Source of the DNA: Clostridia bacterium
GTDB taxonomy: Bacteria; Bacillota; Clostridia; Christensenellales; CAG-138
Reading direction: 5' to 3'
DNA: 64,000 nt
Assembly (NCBI GenBank): GCA_016293975.1
Contig: JAEDCW010000001.1
Coordinates: forward strand, 1 to 64,000
Below, in pieces: positions 7,868 to 18,100 of the stretch. Within the stretch, counting starts at the first letter, position 1, and every line of letters starts with the position of its first letter. A program made the translations under genes and the position numbers. Under the pieces are notes generated by a model. The model was not told where the DNA came from. It made no database searches and worked only from the letters and a program-made list of their open reading frames with translations.

Positions 7868-9079
7868 ATGGCAAGATTCAGGAAGCTAAAAGGTGTTCGC
7901 AAGTTACCCCACAGGTCAGGCTTAAGAGGTGCGCTCAGAAGAAGCAACCTCGCCCCTTTTTTATCGCTGTTTGGGATAATTATAGGCATTCTCGCCTTTG
8001 CGGCACTGATTATGTATGTTTTGCTTCCGGCGATTCTCCCTCGGATGGGCCTTGAGTACAATCCTCCTTTTATTCCTACACCTACTCCGTCCCCTACTCC
8101 TGCCCCTACACCCACGCCGAATCCGCTTGATGTGTTCGATCCATATGCGGACGCCGCCGAGATAGTCATAGACGGAACTGAATTTACTTGGTTTGCAGAC
8201 CCTTATTATTCGGATGGCAAAATAGTTTTCTCGGGCGGAAGGTTGGTTGACAACGACGTTATGCACGACACGATTTTCATGTTCGATCCCGTGACTCGCG
8301 ATTACGAAAAGCTCGACTACGCCATCAAGAACACACACATACTGTATCCGCGTATGAATTCGGACTGGCTGGTATTCCTCGATTCAAAGGCCACCGGCGG
8401 CGGGCAGATAGTCGCCATAGACAGGAAAACAGAGGGTTCCGAGCCTATTGTAGTTAAGGATGTCTATGTCGGTCAGCCCGAAATCAAGCTTGACGGCAAC
8501 TACTTAGCGTGGACGGAGCGCACCGGCACTCGTATGGACAAGCTTTTCGTGTGCGATCTTACGACTCTCGAAACAACTACGCTTGCAATGTTTAGGAATT
8601 CCGTGTTCGGTATGAGCATACCGTCGCTGATGGACGGCGTTGTCGCATGGGCCCTGTCTGACGATGCATCTGTTGATGACGACTCCGCTAAGGGGCTTAT
8701 AAGCTATATAGCTATAGACGGCGGAAGCCTCGAATCGCTCAAAACTAACACATATGTCCACGATCCTGAAAGCAACGGCCGTTACTTCTGTTGGCTTGAT
8801 TCCAACCACGACGAGAACGCTAAGCTCTATGGCACGGACGGCAAAAATGAGCCCACGCTGATTGCCGAGGGCGTTGTGGAATTCGGGCTGAACGACGACT
8901 ATGTCGTATACGGCAAAAATGAAGTAGTATGGCTCTACTCGTTTACAACGGAAAAAGAATACCGTCTCACGCCGATGGATGAAAACGCCCAGTTCATAGG
9001 TGTTTCCAACGACATGGTATTCTGGTATGACGTATCTACACGAGGCAGGGACGTGGTCAAATACCTGCTGATACCGTAA
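7868..9079 (+). CDS. Membrane-anchored protein with Pro/Thr linker and propeller-like outer domain (unrecognised)
   Basis: 403 residues from the ATG that has a GGGAG ribosome site; a longer in-frame start ten codons upstream lacks one. A basic N-terminus (about 30 residues) precedes one membrane helix (about 36-60), a low-complexity Pro/Thr linker (about 70-90) and an outer domain with repeated units in which short beta segments alternate with Asp/Gly turns and 'YLAWTE', 'YFCWLD', 'MVFWYD' type strands. These recur about every 45-50 residues and recall TolB- or DUF5050-like propellers that read out cell-surface signals. I do not recognise a specific family and see no catalytic motif. Only 10 bases separate it from radA, so the two may be co-transcribed. 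Confidence 0.7.
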   Translation: MARFRKLKGVRKLPHRSGLRGALRRSNLAPFLSLFGIIIGILAFAALIMYVLLPAILPRMGLEYNPPFIPTPTPSPTPAPTPTPNPLDVFDPYADAAEIVIDGTEFTWFADPYYSDGKIVFSGGRLVDNDVMHDTIFMFDPVTRDYEKLDYAIKNTHILYPRMNSDWLVFLDSKATGGGQIVAIDRKTEGSEPIVVKDVYVGQPEIKLDGNYLAWTERTGTRMDKLFVCDLTTLETTTLAMFRNSVFGMSIPSLMDGVVAWALSDDASVDDDSAKGLISYIAIDGGSLESLKTNTYVHDPESNGRYFCWLDSNHDENAKLYGTDGKNEPTLIAEGVVEFGLNDDYVVYGKNEVVWLYSFTTEKEYRLTPMDENAQFIGVSNDMVFWYDVSTRGRDVVKYLLIP

Positions 9080-9089
9080 AGGACAGTAA

Positions 9090-10436
9090 ATGGCAAAGAA
9101 CGATAGAACGATATATGTCTGCGGAGAATGTGGCTACGAAAGCGGAAAGTGGCTCGGGCACTGCCCTGCCTGTTCGGCCTGGAACACTATGGTCGCATTC
9201 ACCCCTTCTCCCATCTCGTCGTCGGCTTCATCGGCTGTAGGTGCGAAAGCCTCCGGCGTATTGCTCTCAAACATAAAGAGCGAGACAGTACCGAGGATTC
9301 TGACCGGCATAGGCGAGCTCGACCGTGTGCTCGGCGGGGGCATAGTGCTTGGCTCGTGCATACTGCTCGGAGGCGACCCCGGAATAGGCAAATCCACATT
9401 GCTCATGCAAGCGGCGGGCAATATAGCATCCACCTGCAAGGTCCTCTATGTATCTGGTGAGGAGTCTGCGGCTCAATTGAAGCTCAGGGCTGACAGATTG
9501 CACGTTACCGCAGACATGATGATACTCTCAGACACTCTGCTCACTGATATAGATACGCAGATAGAGTCATACAAGCCCGACATACTGATAGTCGACTCTA
9601 TACAGACGATTTACAACCCAGATATAGCAAGTACCGCCGGCAGCGTTACCCAGATACGCGAATGTACAGCTCGTTTCATGCGCTACGCCAAAGCTTACGG
9701 CATATCGGTATTTATAGTAGGTCATGTGACAAAAGAGGGTGCGCTCGCAGGTCCTAGAATGCTCGAGCATATGGTGGATACTGTGCTCTACTTTGAAGGC
9801 GACAGACACGATTCTCTCAGATTACTCCGCGCGGTAAAGAATCGCTTCGGTTCAACAAACGAGATAGGCGTATTTGAGATGCGCGACGTCGGAATGGCGC
9901 AAATCACTGACCCCTCCGAGCTGTTCCTCTCGGGAAGTCGTCTCCCCGGCTGTGCTGTCACCTGTGTAATGGAGGGTACTCGTCCAATGCTCGCGGAGGT
10001 ACAGGCGCTGCTTGTACGCTCCCAGTTTGCGAACCCCAGAAGATTCGCTACGGGGCTTGACACGGGAAGGCTCGGGCTTCTGCTCGCGGTTTTAGAGAAA
10101 AAGACATCGCTTTCGCTCTCCGACATGGATATTTACGCAAACGTCGTCGGCGGCCTTAGGATAGCCGAGCGCGCGTGCGACCTTGCAGTTGTGCTCTGCG
10201 TAGCCTCCGCAATAAGCGGTAAGCCCCTGCCGAAATCGACCGCGGTGATAGGCGAGGTAAGTCTTACAGGAGAGCTGAGAAGAGTGAGCCGCACGGATAA
10301 GCGAATATCCGAATGCGAGCGCCTCGGCTACAAGCGCATAATAGTGCCGTTTGACGATTATCCCAAGAGCGGCGACATACAGCTTCTCAAGGTGAAGACG
10401 ATAGCAGAGGCCGCAGCACTCGTCGGCATAGTATAA
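9090..10436 (+). CDS. radA: DNA repair protein RadA
   Basis: RecA-related ATPase that helps extend strands in recombination. The 448 residues are normal for the family. An N-terminal zinc finger uses Cys11, Cys14, Cys25 and Cys28. Walker A (GGDPGIGKST) lies at residues about 94-103, and the RadA-specific KNRFGS motif follows in the core. The C-terminal part is the Lon-protease-like domain with the family stretch starting DMDIYANVVGG. Only a weak ribosome site is visible (AAGGACAG). A terminator follows directly. Confidence 0.96.
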   Translation: MAKNDRTIYVCGECGYESGKWLGHCPACSAWNTMVAFTPSPISSSASSAVGAKASGVLLSNIKSETVPRILTGIGELDRVLGGGIVLGSCILLGGDPGIGKSTLLMQAAGNIASTCKVLYVSGEESAAQLKLRADRLHVTADMMILSDTLLTDIDTQIESYKPDILIVDSIQTIYNPDIASTAGSVTQIRECTARFMRYAKAYGISVFIVGHVTKEGALAGPRMLEHMVDTVLYFEGDRHDSLRLLRAVKNRFGSTNEIGVFEMRDVGMAQITDPSELFLSGSRLPGCAVTCVMEGTRPMLAEVQALLVRSQFANPRRFATGLDTGRLGLLLAVLEKKTSLSLSDMDIYANVVGGLRIAERACDLAVVLCVASAISGKPLPKSTAVIGEVSLTGELRRVSRTDKRISECERLGYKRIIVPFDDYPKSGDIQLLKVKTIAEAAALVGIV

Positions 10437-10450
10437 CGTTAGACATTGAC

Positions 10451-10472
10451 AACCGCCAACAGGCGGTTTTTT
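10451..10472 (+). terminator. Intrinsic terminator after radA
   Basis: Stem AACCGCC / GGCGGTT with an AACA loop, followed by an uninterrupted T run. It lies about 15 bases after the radA stop. Confidence 0.85.
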
Positions 10473-10524
10473 CGTATAGACCTGCCATATTTGTAAGATA
10501 CTAAGACAATGTCGGAGGGGTAGT

Positions 10525-11232
10525 ATGCTGATTCTATTCTTAAGGTCTATATTTCTATACTGTCTTATATTCGCTGTTATTCGATTGACGGGCAAGCGAC
10601 AGCTTTCGGATATACAGCCCTTTGATTTGGTTGTGACGCTGCTTATAGCCGACCTTGCCGCAGAGCCTGCGAGCGATACCGCCGTGCCTCTTGTGTATGC
10701 CGTCGTGCCTATACTCGCTCTGTTTTTGATCCAGAGAATGATTTCGTATCTGTCGCTAAAAAACGTGAAGCTCAGAAAATTCGTATGCGGCAGAGCACTT
10801 ATAGTAATCGAAAAGGGCATAGTGGTCGAGGAAACGCTCAAAAAGACACACTACACACTGGACGACCTGCTCGCTCAGCTCAGAATTCAAGGTGTCTTCA
10901 GCATTGACGACGTGGAATACGCCATCATCGAAACGGGCGGCGATATGTCGATAATGCTAAAAGGTATAAGACAGCAACCCACGTACGAATCCATGGGGTT
11001 TCCGGCCCCTAAGACCGGACTCCCAATTTATATAATAGAGGACGGAGTGGTTCACAGGAACACATTGTACTCGATAGGCTATAACGACTGTTGGATAAGG
11101 GAAACGTTGTCGAGTTTAGGGTATAAGACCCATAAAGAGGTGCTGTATCTGTGTATAATGCCCGATGGCAGAGTGTGCTCGCAGGACAAGGGGCGTGGTA
11201 ATGTAAGAAGGCTGGCGGAGACAACTAAATGA
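10525..11232 (+). CDS. DUF421 membrane protein (YetF/YrbG-like)
   Basis: 235 residues. Three hydrophobic segments fill the N-terminal third (about residues 1-20, 38-50 and 57-78), with the family stretch RLTGKRQLSDIQPFDLV after the first. A soluble C-terminal domain contains LRIQGVFSIDDVEYAI, typical of DUF421/YetF proteins. Members occur widely in Firmicutes, with roles in spores and the cell surface suggested, but no defined activity. A GGAGGGG ribosome site precedes the ATG. It overlaps the next gene by four bases (ATGA), and DUF421-DUF4363 pairs are common in Clostridia and Bacilli. Confidence 0.88.
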   Translation: MLILFLRSIFLYCLIFAVIRLTGKRQLSDIQPFDLVVTLLIADLAAEPASDTAVPLVYAVVPILALFLIQRMISYLSLKNVKLRKFVCGRALIVIEKGIVVEETLKKTHYTLDDLLAQLRIQGVFSIDDVEYAIIETGGDMSIMLKGIRQQPTYESMGFPAPKTGLPIYIIEDGVVHRNTLYSIGYNDCWIRETLSSLGYKTHKEVLYLCIMPDGRVCSQDKGRGNVRRLAETTK

Positions 11233-11648
11233 AGAAAGACGTGAAGCTTGCAAACACAAAACCATTCTATGCGGGTGCTATAGGCTCGACACTGGCGGTA
11301 TTGATACTGCTTGCGCTGTTTATATTTCCGCCTGCAAGAATAAGCAAAATCTGCGATTTCATCATACCCAGGATAGAAGATGCTCGCGCAATGGCGCTTG
11401 ACGAGGATTTTGTGGGCGCACTTTCGGTCTGCGAGGAGATGGCATCATATCTAGACGGCGAGTACGAGTTTCTCTATTCGTTTATAGACCACGAACACGT
11501 CGCAGAGCTCGAGGATGACATTAACGCCTGTATAGATATGGCGCATACCGAGAGTGCAGATCAGTTTTTAAGCGAGCTGTGGTCGTTTCGCATTACGATT
11601 GAGACAATTAAGCACATAGAGAGTATTAAGAGTTATTCGTTTCTTTAA
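11229..11648 (+). CDS. DUF4363 protein, partner of DUF421
   Basis: 139 residues with one membrane helix near the N-terminus (about 17-36) and an outer, mostly helical domain. Length, helix position and place directly after a DUF421 gene all fit DUF4363, whose function is unknown. The four-base overlap implies coupled translation with the upstream gene. No catalytic motif is seen. Confidence 0.75.
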   Translation: MKKDVKLANTKPFYAGAIGSTLAVLILLALFIFPPARISKICDFIIPRIEDARAMALDEDFVGALSVCEEMASYLDGEYEFLYSFIDHEHVAELEDDINACIDMAHTESADQFLSELWSFRITIETIKHIESIKSYSFL

Positions 11649-11677
11649 TTGTATGGGCTGATATTTGATGCTATAAT
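11649..11677 (+). promoter_or_regulatory. Promoter placing transcription start at the ATG of the SLOG gene
   Basis: TTGTAT (11649-11654), 17-base spacer, perfect TATAAT (11672-11677). The expected start point, about seven bases after the -10, is 11684, which is the A of the ATG. No ribosome site lies between promoter and start codon, so the transcript would be leaderless. Confidence 0.65.
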
Positions 11678-11683
11678 TTTTAT

Positions 11684-12172
11684 ATGAGTGTCAAACAGAC
11701 AAAAGAAAATACCTGTTGCTTTACGGGGCACCGCGACTTGGATAAAAGGCAGATTGCCGATGCAAGAAACAAGCTCATGACGCTGATTGCCGAGCTTTAT
11801 GAGAATGGCTACCGATGGTTTGTGTGCGGTGGTGCATTGGGCTTTGATACGTTGGCGGCGTCTTCGGTATTGGCAAGTCAAAGCGCGTTTCCCGATATAG
11901 AGCTTTACTTGGCGCTTCCCTGCAAATCACAGGCACAGGGCTGGTCGCGGCTCAATCGCGGCGTTTACCGGAGAATACTTGCTTGCGCTTCAAAAGTTGA
12001 GTACATTTCCGACAGCTATACTCCGTGGTGTATGCTTGCGCGAAACAGGCGCATGATAGAATTGAGTTCGCTTTGCATAAGCTATAAGCTTAGAGACAGC
12101 GGAGGCACCGCATATACGGTAAGGGCGGCGGAGGGAGCTTCAATCCCCGTGTTAAACATAGCCAATTCATAA
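11684..12172 (+). CDS. DUF1273/SLOG-family protein (YpsA-like)
   Basis: 162 residues. The N-terminus (CCFTGHRDL at about residues 11-19) and the following VCGGALGFDTLAA match the nucleotide-binding SLOG fold of YpsA/DUF1273. Such proteins are thought to bind nucleotides or nucleotide-derived signals; YpsA of Bacillus affects cell division. No enzyme activity can be assigned. The start codon has no ribosome site and seems to coincide with the transcription start. No later in-frame start would keep the conserved N-terminus intact, so this start is likely right. Confidence 0.82.
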   Translation: MSVKQTKENTCCFTGHRDLDKRQIADARNKLMTLIAELYENGYRWFVCGGALGFDTLAASSVLASQSAFPDIELYLALPCKSQAQGWSRLNRGVYRRILACASKVEYISDSYTPWCMLARNRRMIELSSLCISYKLRDSGGTAYTVRAAEGASIPVLNIANS

Positions 12173-12242
12173 AAATACCTATTTTGCATGCACCAACTCC
12201 ACATAGTAAGCTTAGTGGGGACGTTTACCTTGCCAAAAAACG

Positions 12243-12271
12243 TTGCCATACCTAAAAAAGAATGTTAGAAT
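12243..12271 (+). promoter_or_regulatory. Sigma-A promoter for corA
   Basis: TTGCCA (12243-12248), 17-base spacer, TAGAAT (12266-12271), about 38 bases before the corA start, which has a clear AAGGAGG ribosome site. No Mg-sensing leader structure fits in such a short 5' region. Confidence 0.65.
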
Positions 12272-12308
12272 AGAAACGCTTATGCGATAATGCGAAAGGA
12301 GGTGCGGC

Positions 12309-13241
12309 ATGCTCAGCATATTTAAGACCATAGACGGCAAAACATCTAAACAGAACGATATAACGCCCGGCTGTTGGGTTCATATGTGCAGACCCGATGA
12401 CGAAGAGATAGATAGGATTGTATCCGAGTTAAGTATCGACGGTGATTATCTCATGGCCGCACTTGACGACGAGGAAAGCCCCCGTGTGGATTCCGAGGAA
12501 GGCGATACACTTATAATTATCGACATACCCGTAGTGGAAAAGAGCGGCAAGTCGTTTTCCTATTCTACTCTCCCGTTGGGAATTATCTACACAGACGAGA
12601 ACATCATTACCGTTTGTCTGAGGGAAACGTCGCTAATCGATATGTTTGCCGAGGGAAAGGTCAAGGGCTTTTCGACGAACAAAAAAACTCGCTTCATACT
12701 GCAGCTTTTGCAGAGGAATGCGGCGAGGTTTTTGCAGTACCTCAAGCAGATAGACAAGTCGAGCGTCACAATTGAGGCGGAGCTTCATAAGTCTATGCAG
12801 AATCGCGAGCTGATACAGATGCTTGCGCTCGAGAAGTCGCTCGTGTATTTTTCTACCTCGCTGACAAGCAATGAGCGCGTACTCAAAAAGCTTTTGAGGC
12901 TCGACTTTATACAGCGTTATCCCGATGATACGGAGCTTTTGGAGGACGTATTGGTCGAGAATGAGCAGGCTATCAGCATGTGCTCCATTTACCGCGATAT
13001 TTTAAGCGGCACCATGGATGCCTTTGCATCAATTATATCAAACAACCTGAACATAATAATGAAGCTTCTTGCTTCTATCACCATAGTTTTGAGCATCCCC
13101 GCGATAGTGGCGGCGTTTTTCGGCATGAATACGGGTGTCCCGTGGGAAGGGTCTATGACGGGCTTCTATATCGCAATCGGCATAGCTCTCGGCGGGTCTC
13201 TCATAACCGCACTCATACTATGGGTGAAAAAAATGTTTTAA
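12309..13241 (+). CDS. corA: CorA-family magnesium/divalent cation transporter
   Basis: 310 residues: a long cytoplasmic N-terminal domain and two membrane helices at the very C-terminus. The essential GMN motif (residues 272-274) sits at the end of the first helix (FFGMNTG), which defines the CorA/MIT pore. The protein should form a pentameric Mg2+ channel. The ATG has a strong ribosome site eight bases upstream. murA follows 29 bases later, with no terminator between, so the two may share a transcript. Confidence 0.93.
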   Translation: MLSIFKTIDGKTSKQNDITPGCWVHMCRPDDEEIDRIVSELSIDGDYLMAALDDEESPRVDSEEGDTLIIIDIPVVEKSGKSFSYSTLPLGIIYTDENIITVCLRETSLIDMFAEGKVKGFSTNKKTRFILQLLQRNAARFLQYLKQIDKSSVTIEAELHKSMQNRELIQMLALEKSLVYFSTSLTSNERVLKKLLRLDFIQRYPDDTELLEDVLVENEQAISMCSIYRDILSGTMDAFASIISNNLNIIMKLLASITIVLSIPAIVAAFFGMNTGVPWEGSMTGFYIAIGIALGGSLITALILWVKKMF

Positions 13242-13270
13242 TCCGTACAGGTGTTGATTGTGGAGGATGA

Positions 13271-14542
13271 ATGGGATATTTTGAAATAAAAGGCGGCGCG
13301 AGACTCGAAGGAGTAGTGACGATAAGCGGCGCAAAAAATGCAGGCTTGGGTGTTATCCCCGCGGCTATTCTCGCCGGGGAGATGTGTGTTATCGAAAACC
13401 TGCCCTGCGTCAGCGACGTATACATCTTTGGGGAGATACTGTCCGAGCTGGGTGCTGCCGTCAATCTCGCAAAGAACGGCGTTATGACTATAGACCCATC
13501 AAGCATTTCAAAGCTCACCGCCACATCCGAATCGGTATCAAAGTTCCGTGCATCTTACTACCTTTTGGGAGCACTGTTGGGCCGCTACGGTCATGTCGAG
13601 CTCGCACTTCCCGGCGGTTGTGACATAGGCGAACGCCCCATAGATCAGCACATAAAGGGCTTTGAGGCGCTCGGTGCGACAGTGGTAATCGACGAGGAGA
13701 ATTGCAAAATAACCGCCGATGCGGATCAGCTCAAGGGTTGTGAGATATATCTCGACGTTGCAAGTGTAGGAGCGACAATTAACATAATGCTCGCCGCCGC
13801 GCGCGCAGAGGGAAAGACTCTTATAGTAAACGCCGCAAAGGAACCCTATATAGTAGACGTCGCAAACTTCATCAACATGATGGGCGGAAGCGTCAGGGGT
13901 GCCGGTACAGACGAGATAAGAATCACCGGCAGACAGAATCTGCACGGCTGTACATACGCCATTATCCCCGACATGATGGAGGCCGGCACGTTTATGATAG
14001 CGGCGGCGGCAACAGGCGGCAATGTTGTATTAAACAACGTTATCCCCAACCATCTCGATGCGATTTCCGCTAAGCTGTTAGAGAGCGGCGCGTCCGTAGA
14101 GACTGACGACGACGGGCGCGAATTCTACGTCAAAGTAAGCGCAAACAGAAGGCTTCGCGGCGTAAACATAAAGACGCAGTTTTATCCCGGCTTCCCCACA
14201 GACCTTCAACAGCCTATGGGCGCGATGCTGTCCCTTGCAAAGGGCAGAAGCCTTATAATAGAAGACATCTTTGAGCAGCGCTTCAAGTATGTCGAAGAGC
14301 TCAAGCGCATGGGAGCGCAAATAAAGCTCAACAACAGGCGTGCGATGATAGAGGGTGTGGACTCGCTGAAGGCGTGCGACCTGTATGCAAGCGACTTAAG
14401 AGCGGGTGCGGCATTGGTAATTGCCGCGCTTACCGCAGACGGAGTCAGCAGACTGCACAACATCCACTACATAGACAGAGGCTACGAGCACTTTGAACAC
14501 AAGCTTGCCGCACTCGGAGCCGATGTAAAACGATTCGATTGA
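13271..14542 (+). CDS. murA: UDP-N-acetylglucosamine 1-carboxyvinyltransferase MurA
   Basis: First committed step of peptidoglycan synthesis: transfer of enolpyruvate from PEP to UDP-GlcNAc in the cytoplasm. 423 residues, normal for MurA. The N-terminal GGARLEGVVTISGAKNA contains the substrate-binding Lys/Asn. The catalytic Cys117 is in PGGCDIGERPIDQH, so the enzyme should be fosfomycin-sensitive by the usual criterion (Cys rather than Asp). A GGAGG precedes the ATG. A second MurA copy, common in Firmicutes, is not in this window, and whether this is MurA1 or MurA2 (MurZ) is unclear. Confidence 0.95.
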   Translation: MGYFEIKGGARLEGVVTISGAKNAGLGVIPAAILAGEMCVIENLPCVSDVYIFGEILSELGAAVNLAKNGVMTIDPSSISKLTATSESVSKFRASYYLLGALLGRYGHVELALPGGCDIGERPIDQHIKGFEALGATVVIDEENCKITADADQLKGCEIYLDVASVGATINIMLAAARAEGKTLIVNAAKEPYIVDVANFINMMGGSVRGAGTDEIRITGRQNLHGCTYAIIPDMMEAGTFMIAAAATGGNVVLNNVIPNHLDAISAKLLESGASVETDDDGREFYVKVSANRRLRGVNIKTQFYPGFPTDLQQPMGAMLSLAKGRSLIIEDIFEQRFKYVEELKRMGAQIKLNNRRAMIEGVDSLKACDLYASDLRAGAALVIAALTADGVSRLHNIHYIDRGYEHFEHKLAALGADVKRFD

Positions 14543-14549
14543 ACATTTT

Positions 14550-14573
14550 AAGTCGCCTTAGAGCGACTTTTTT
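14550..14573 (+). terminator. Intrinsic terminator after murA
   Basis: Stem AAGTCGC / GCGACTT with a six-base loop, followed by a T run. It lies directly after the murA stop. Confidence 0.85.
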
Positions 14574-14596
14574 GTACCCTTTAGGCGCGCACGTTG

Positions 14597-14605
14597 TGCT
14601 ATAAT
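14597..14605 (+). promoter_or_regulatory. Extended -10 promoter for thpR-addB
   Basis: TGC followed by TATAAT, 28 bases before the thpR ATG; no clear -35. A CGGAGG ribosome site follows. Confidence 0.55.
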
Positions 14606-14632
14606 TCAATAAAACACCTATCGGAGGCACAG

Positions 14633-15166
14633 ATGAGATTATTCGTTGCCATAGAACTGCCCGCACAGGTCCGCAGGGAGCTGCAAATGGTAGAGGCGGA
14701 GCTTCAGCGCCGCAGTGAAAACGGCAGATTCGTGAGCCAAAGAAATTTTCATATAACGCTTCACTTTATCGGGGAGACGGACAGGCTTGCCGATGCGGTC
14801 AGTGCCGTACACGAGTGTGTCCGCGGTATTCGACCGTTTGAACTGCACCTCGGCAACTACTCCTCTTTTGACAGGGGCGAAACAAGGACGTCAATAGTAA
14901 CCGTGAACGGAGATTTTAGCGAGCTTAATGCGCTATACGAATCACTTCAGGCGAAAATGACCGATTACGGTTTTAAGCGCGAGCACAGGAGATATACTCC
15001 GCATATAACGCTCGGCAGAAACGTCGTGCATAGCGACGAGACGGGCGAGATACTCTCACGCACTCCGCTCAAGGGCGCCTTCACGGTATCGGGTATTACT
15101 CTGTTTGAGAGTGTGCGTGGGCCGCGGGGCATGGACTATCTGCCATTACACAGGGAGAAATTTTAA
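14633..15166 (+). CDS. thpR: RNA 2',3'-cyclic phosphodiesterase (2'-5' RNA ligase family, ThpR)
   Basis: 177 residues. Two copies of the 2H-phosphoesterase motif H-x-T-x are visible, HITLHF near residue 38 and HITLGR near residue 124, with the usual family spacing. The N-terminus MRLFVAIELP is also typical. The enzyme opens 2',3'-cyclic phosphate RNA ends to 2'-phosphates in vitro; its role in the cell is not settled. The chosen ATG has a CGGAGG site seven bases upstream. addB starts five bases after its stop. Confidence 0.93.
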   Translation: MRLFVAIELPAQVRRELQMVEAELQRRSENGRFVSQRNFHITLHFIGETDRLADAVSAVHECVRGIRPFELHLGNYSSFDRGETRTSIVTVNGDFSELNALYESLQAKMTDYGFKREHRRYTPHITLGRNVVHSDETGEILSRTPLKGAFTVSGITLFESVRGPRGMDYLPLHREKF

Positions 15167-15171
15167 AAAGC

Positions 15172-18100
15172 ATGAGTTCGGTAACTTTTATCGAGGGGCG
15201 TGCGGGCTCTGGCAAGACGACAAAAATGCTCAAGTGTGCCACTGCGCTCATAGAGCAGGGCGAAAGGGTCCTGATATTAGTACCCGATCAATTTACGTTT
15301 GCCACGGAAAGGATGCTCGCGGACACGCTCGGACACGGCTTGCTTGAAAGCGCTGTCTACTCGTTTACATCGCTTGCGGACCGTGTGCTCGAGCTGTCGG
15401 GTGACCATGTCGAGTACCTGTCGACGCAGGGCAAGCGCATGGTCATACGAAAGGTCATAGACGAAAACAAGTCCAAGCTTTCGGCTTTCGGAGCGATATC
15501 CGACACAAATGGCTTTGCAAAGAAGTGCGATGAGATGTTTTCCCGCTTTAAGCGCTGTCTTATAACCCCTGCCATGCTGACGGAGGCGGCAAAGCACGAC
15601 AATGCCCCCACCGTACTCAAACGCAAGCTCGCAGACCTGGCAATTCTCTACGACGCGACCGAAGAATACCTTAAAAACCGCTACATGGACAGCGAGGACA
15701 TGCTCAACTCGCTTATAGAGCACCTGCCCGATTCGTTTGTTCGCGGTACTCACATATTCATGGACGGTTTTTTGTCGCTTACCGAGCAGAAATACAAGAT
15801 AATCGAAAAGCTGATAGCTATAGCCGCTACTGTCACAGTTACCGTATGTTTGGACGACGTGTGCAGCGACAGAGAGCTTTTTGAGCCGCGCCGTCGCAGT
15901 AAGTCGCGCGTAGTTCACATGGCGCAGGAAGCAGGCGCACCCATAAGCGTCGTGCACTGCCATAGAACGGGTGCAGAGGGCTTTGCACCCGAGCTTTCAC
16001 ACATGGAGCGCGAGCTGTTTGCATTCCCGTTTTCCGCATATGACGACAGCGAAGTAAATATAACCGTATTCGCCGCTCAAAATATGCGAAACGAGTGTGA
16101 GGCGCTTTGCAATGAGATAATAGGCGCAGTCCATGAGGGAGAGCGTTACAGGGATATGTCTGTGCTCGTGTGCAATCCCGAGGCTTACTCAGGCACGCTT
16201 CAAAATACCATGAAGCGCTACGGAATACCCTTCTTTATGGATGTCACCAGACCTCTCACCGAGCATCCGCTCGCCCAGCTCATAATAGCTTCGCTCAGAT
16301 GCATAACCCAGGGTTATGCGCGCAGCGACATGCTCGGCATAATGCGCTCGGGCTTCATAAAGGTATCAAAAGAGCAGGCGGAATCGTTTGAGAATCACCT
16401 GCTTAAATACAATATTAGCGGCTCGCAATTCCACGAGGATTTCGCTCAGGAGGATGCTCCGAAGGGCACAAACGAGCTGAGGGCCGCAATAATAAAGCCG
16501 CTTACGGATTTTCAGGCGACGCTCGCCAGGGCGAATACCGTAGGCCGGAAGATCGAGGTGCTTTACGCCTATCTCGAGGGATTAGAGGCGATGGAGCGCA
16601 TGAACGATATGACTGACGAGCTTCGCGCCAATGACAGGCTACAACAGGCAGACGAGACGGCGCAGGCGTGGAGCACGACTATGGATCTGTTTACACAGCT
16701 CTATGCGATAATGCACGATGTCCGCGTATCAAACAAACGCTTCCTCGACATACTCGAGGAGGGCTTCTCATGCTACAGAATAGGCGTTATCCCCACTACC
16801 GTCGACCAGCTATTGGTGGGCAACACGGAGCGTACCTGCGCAGAGCACATGAACAGGCTGTTTGTCGTGGGCGCGTCTGCGGATTCCCTGCCTGCCCGTG
16901 CGAGAGACGACGATATGCTCGACGACCGTGAGCTCGCGTTTCTGCAGAGCCTCGGCATGAGCACTTGGGAGAGCAGCACCGAAAGGGCGAGCATAAACAC
17001 ATTCGGAGTTTACAATGCGCTGTGCAAAGCAAAGAAATCCATATACTTCTCATACGACCTCGGCGATTCAAACACGCCCGAGTCGGCTTTGATAGACAGG
17101 CTGATAGAGCTTTTCCCCGGTCTGCACAAGAAAAACGACACATTGTCGGACTTAGTCCCCCACCATATGCAGATGGCGAGGCTTCTTCTAATGCGCGGCC
17201 TAAGGCAGTATGCGGATACCGGAAAGCTCTGCGACAATACCGCCCGGTTGCTCTCGTGGTTCAGCAGCAACCAAACTTCGGAAATAGACATGGAGCATAT
17301 AAGGCATCTGCTGTTCTTCTCACCGTCTGAGGATTCGCTCGATCCCGATGTCGTAGAGGCGCTCTATCCCCCCAACACCGTCGCAAGCGCATCGAGGCTT
17401 GAAAGCTTCAACCGCTGTCCTTTCAGTTATCTACTACAGTACGGATTGAGGCTTAAGGAGCGCGACATACTCAAGGAACGCCCCGTCGATTCGGGCAGCT
17501 TCTACCACGAGGTAATGGACAGATTTTTCTCACTGCTTGCCGAAAAGGACATGAACTTTGCCGAAATGACACGCGAACAGTGCGATGAACTGATAAATCC
17601 GATACTCGAGGAGATAAGCTCCAAGCACAACAACGGTATATTCGCTTCATCTGCCAAATACGGACTTATGAAGCTCGATATGTTCGACGTCGCAAGGGAC
17701 ACTGCATGGGCGGCGGTAAAGCAGATTGCCTGCGGCTCTTTCAGACCGTACAAGACGGAGATAAAGTTCGGTGAGGACGGCGACTACCCTCCGTTTGAGC
17801 TTAAGCTCGACGACGGTACGAGATTCTTGTTTTCCGGCGCTATAGACAGGCTCGACACATACGAGGACAGGGGACGAATCTACATACGAGTAATCGACTA
17901 CAAGAGCGGAGGCAAAACTTTCACGTTCGACGACCTCTACAGCGGCATTCACCTTCAGCTTCCCCTGTATGCACTTGCCATGCTCGGCACTGACAGCGCC
18001 ATGCAGGCGGCAGGCGTGTATTATATGCCTCTCATAACGCCCCAGCTCGACGAATCCGCATTCAAAAAATCCACACCTGCGGAGAAAACACTGCTAGGCC

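Noticed and set aside
8080..8130. Short C/T-rich tandem repeat
   Set aside because: It encodes the Pro/Thr linker of the membrane-anchored protein and is ordinary low-complexity coding sequence.
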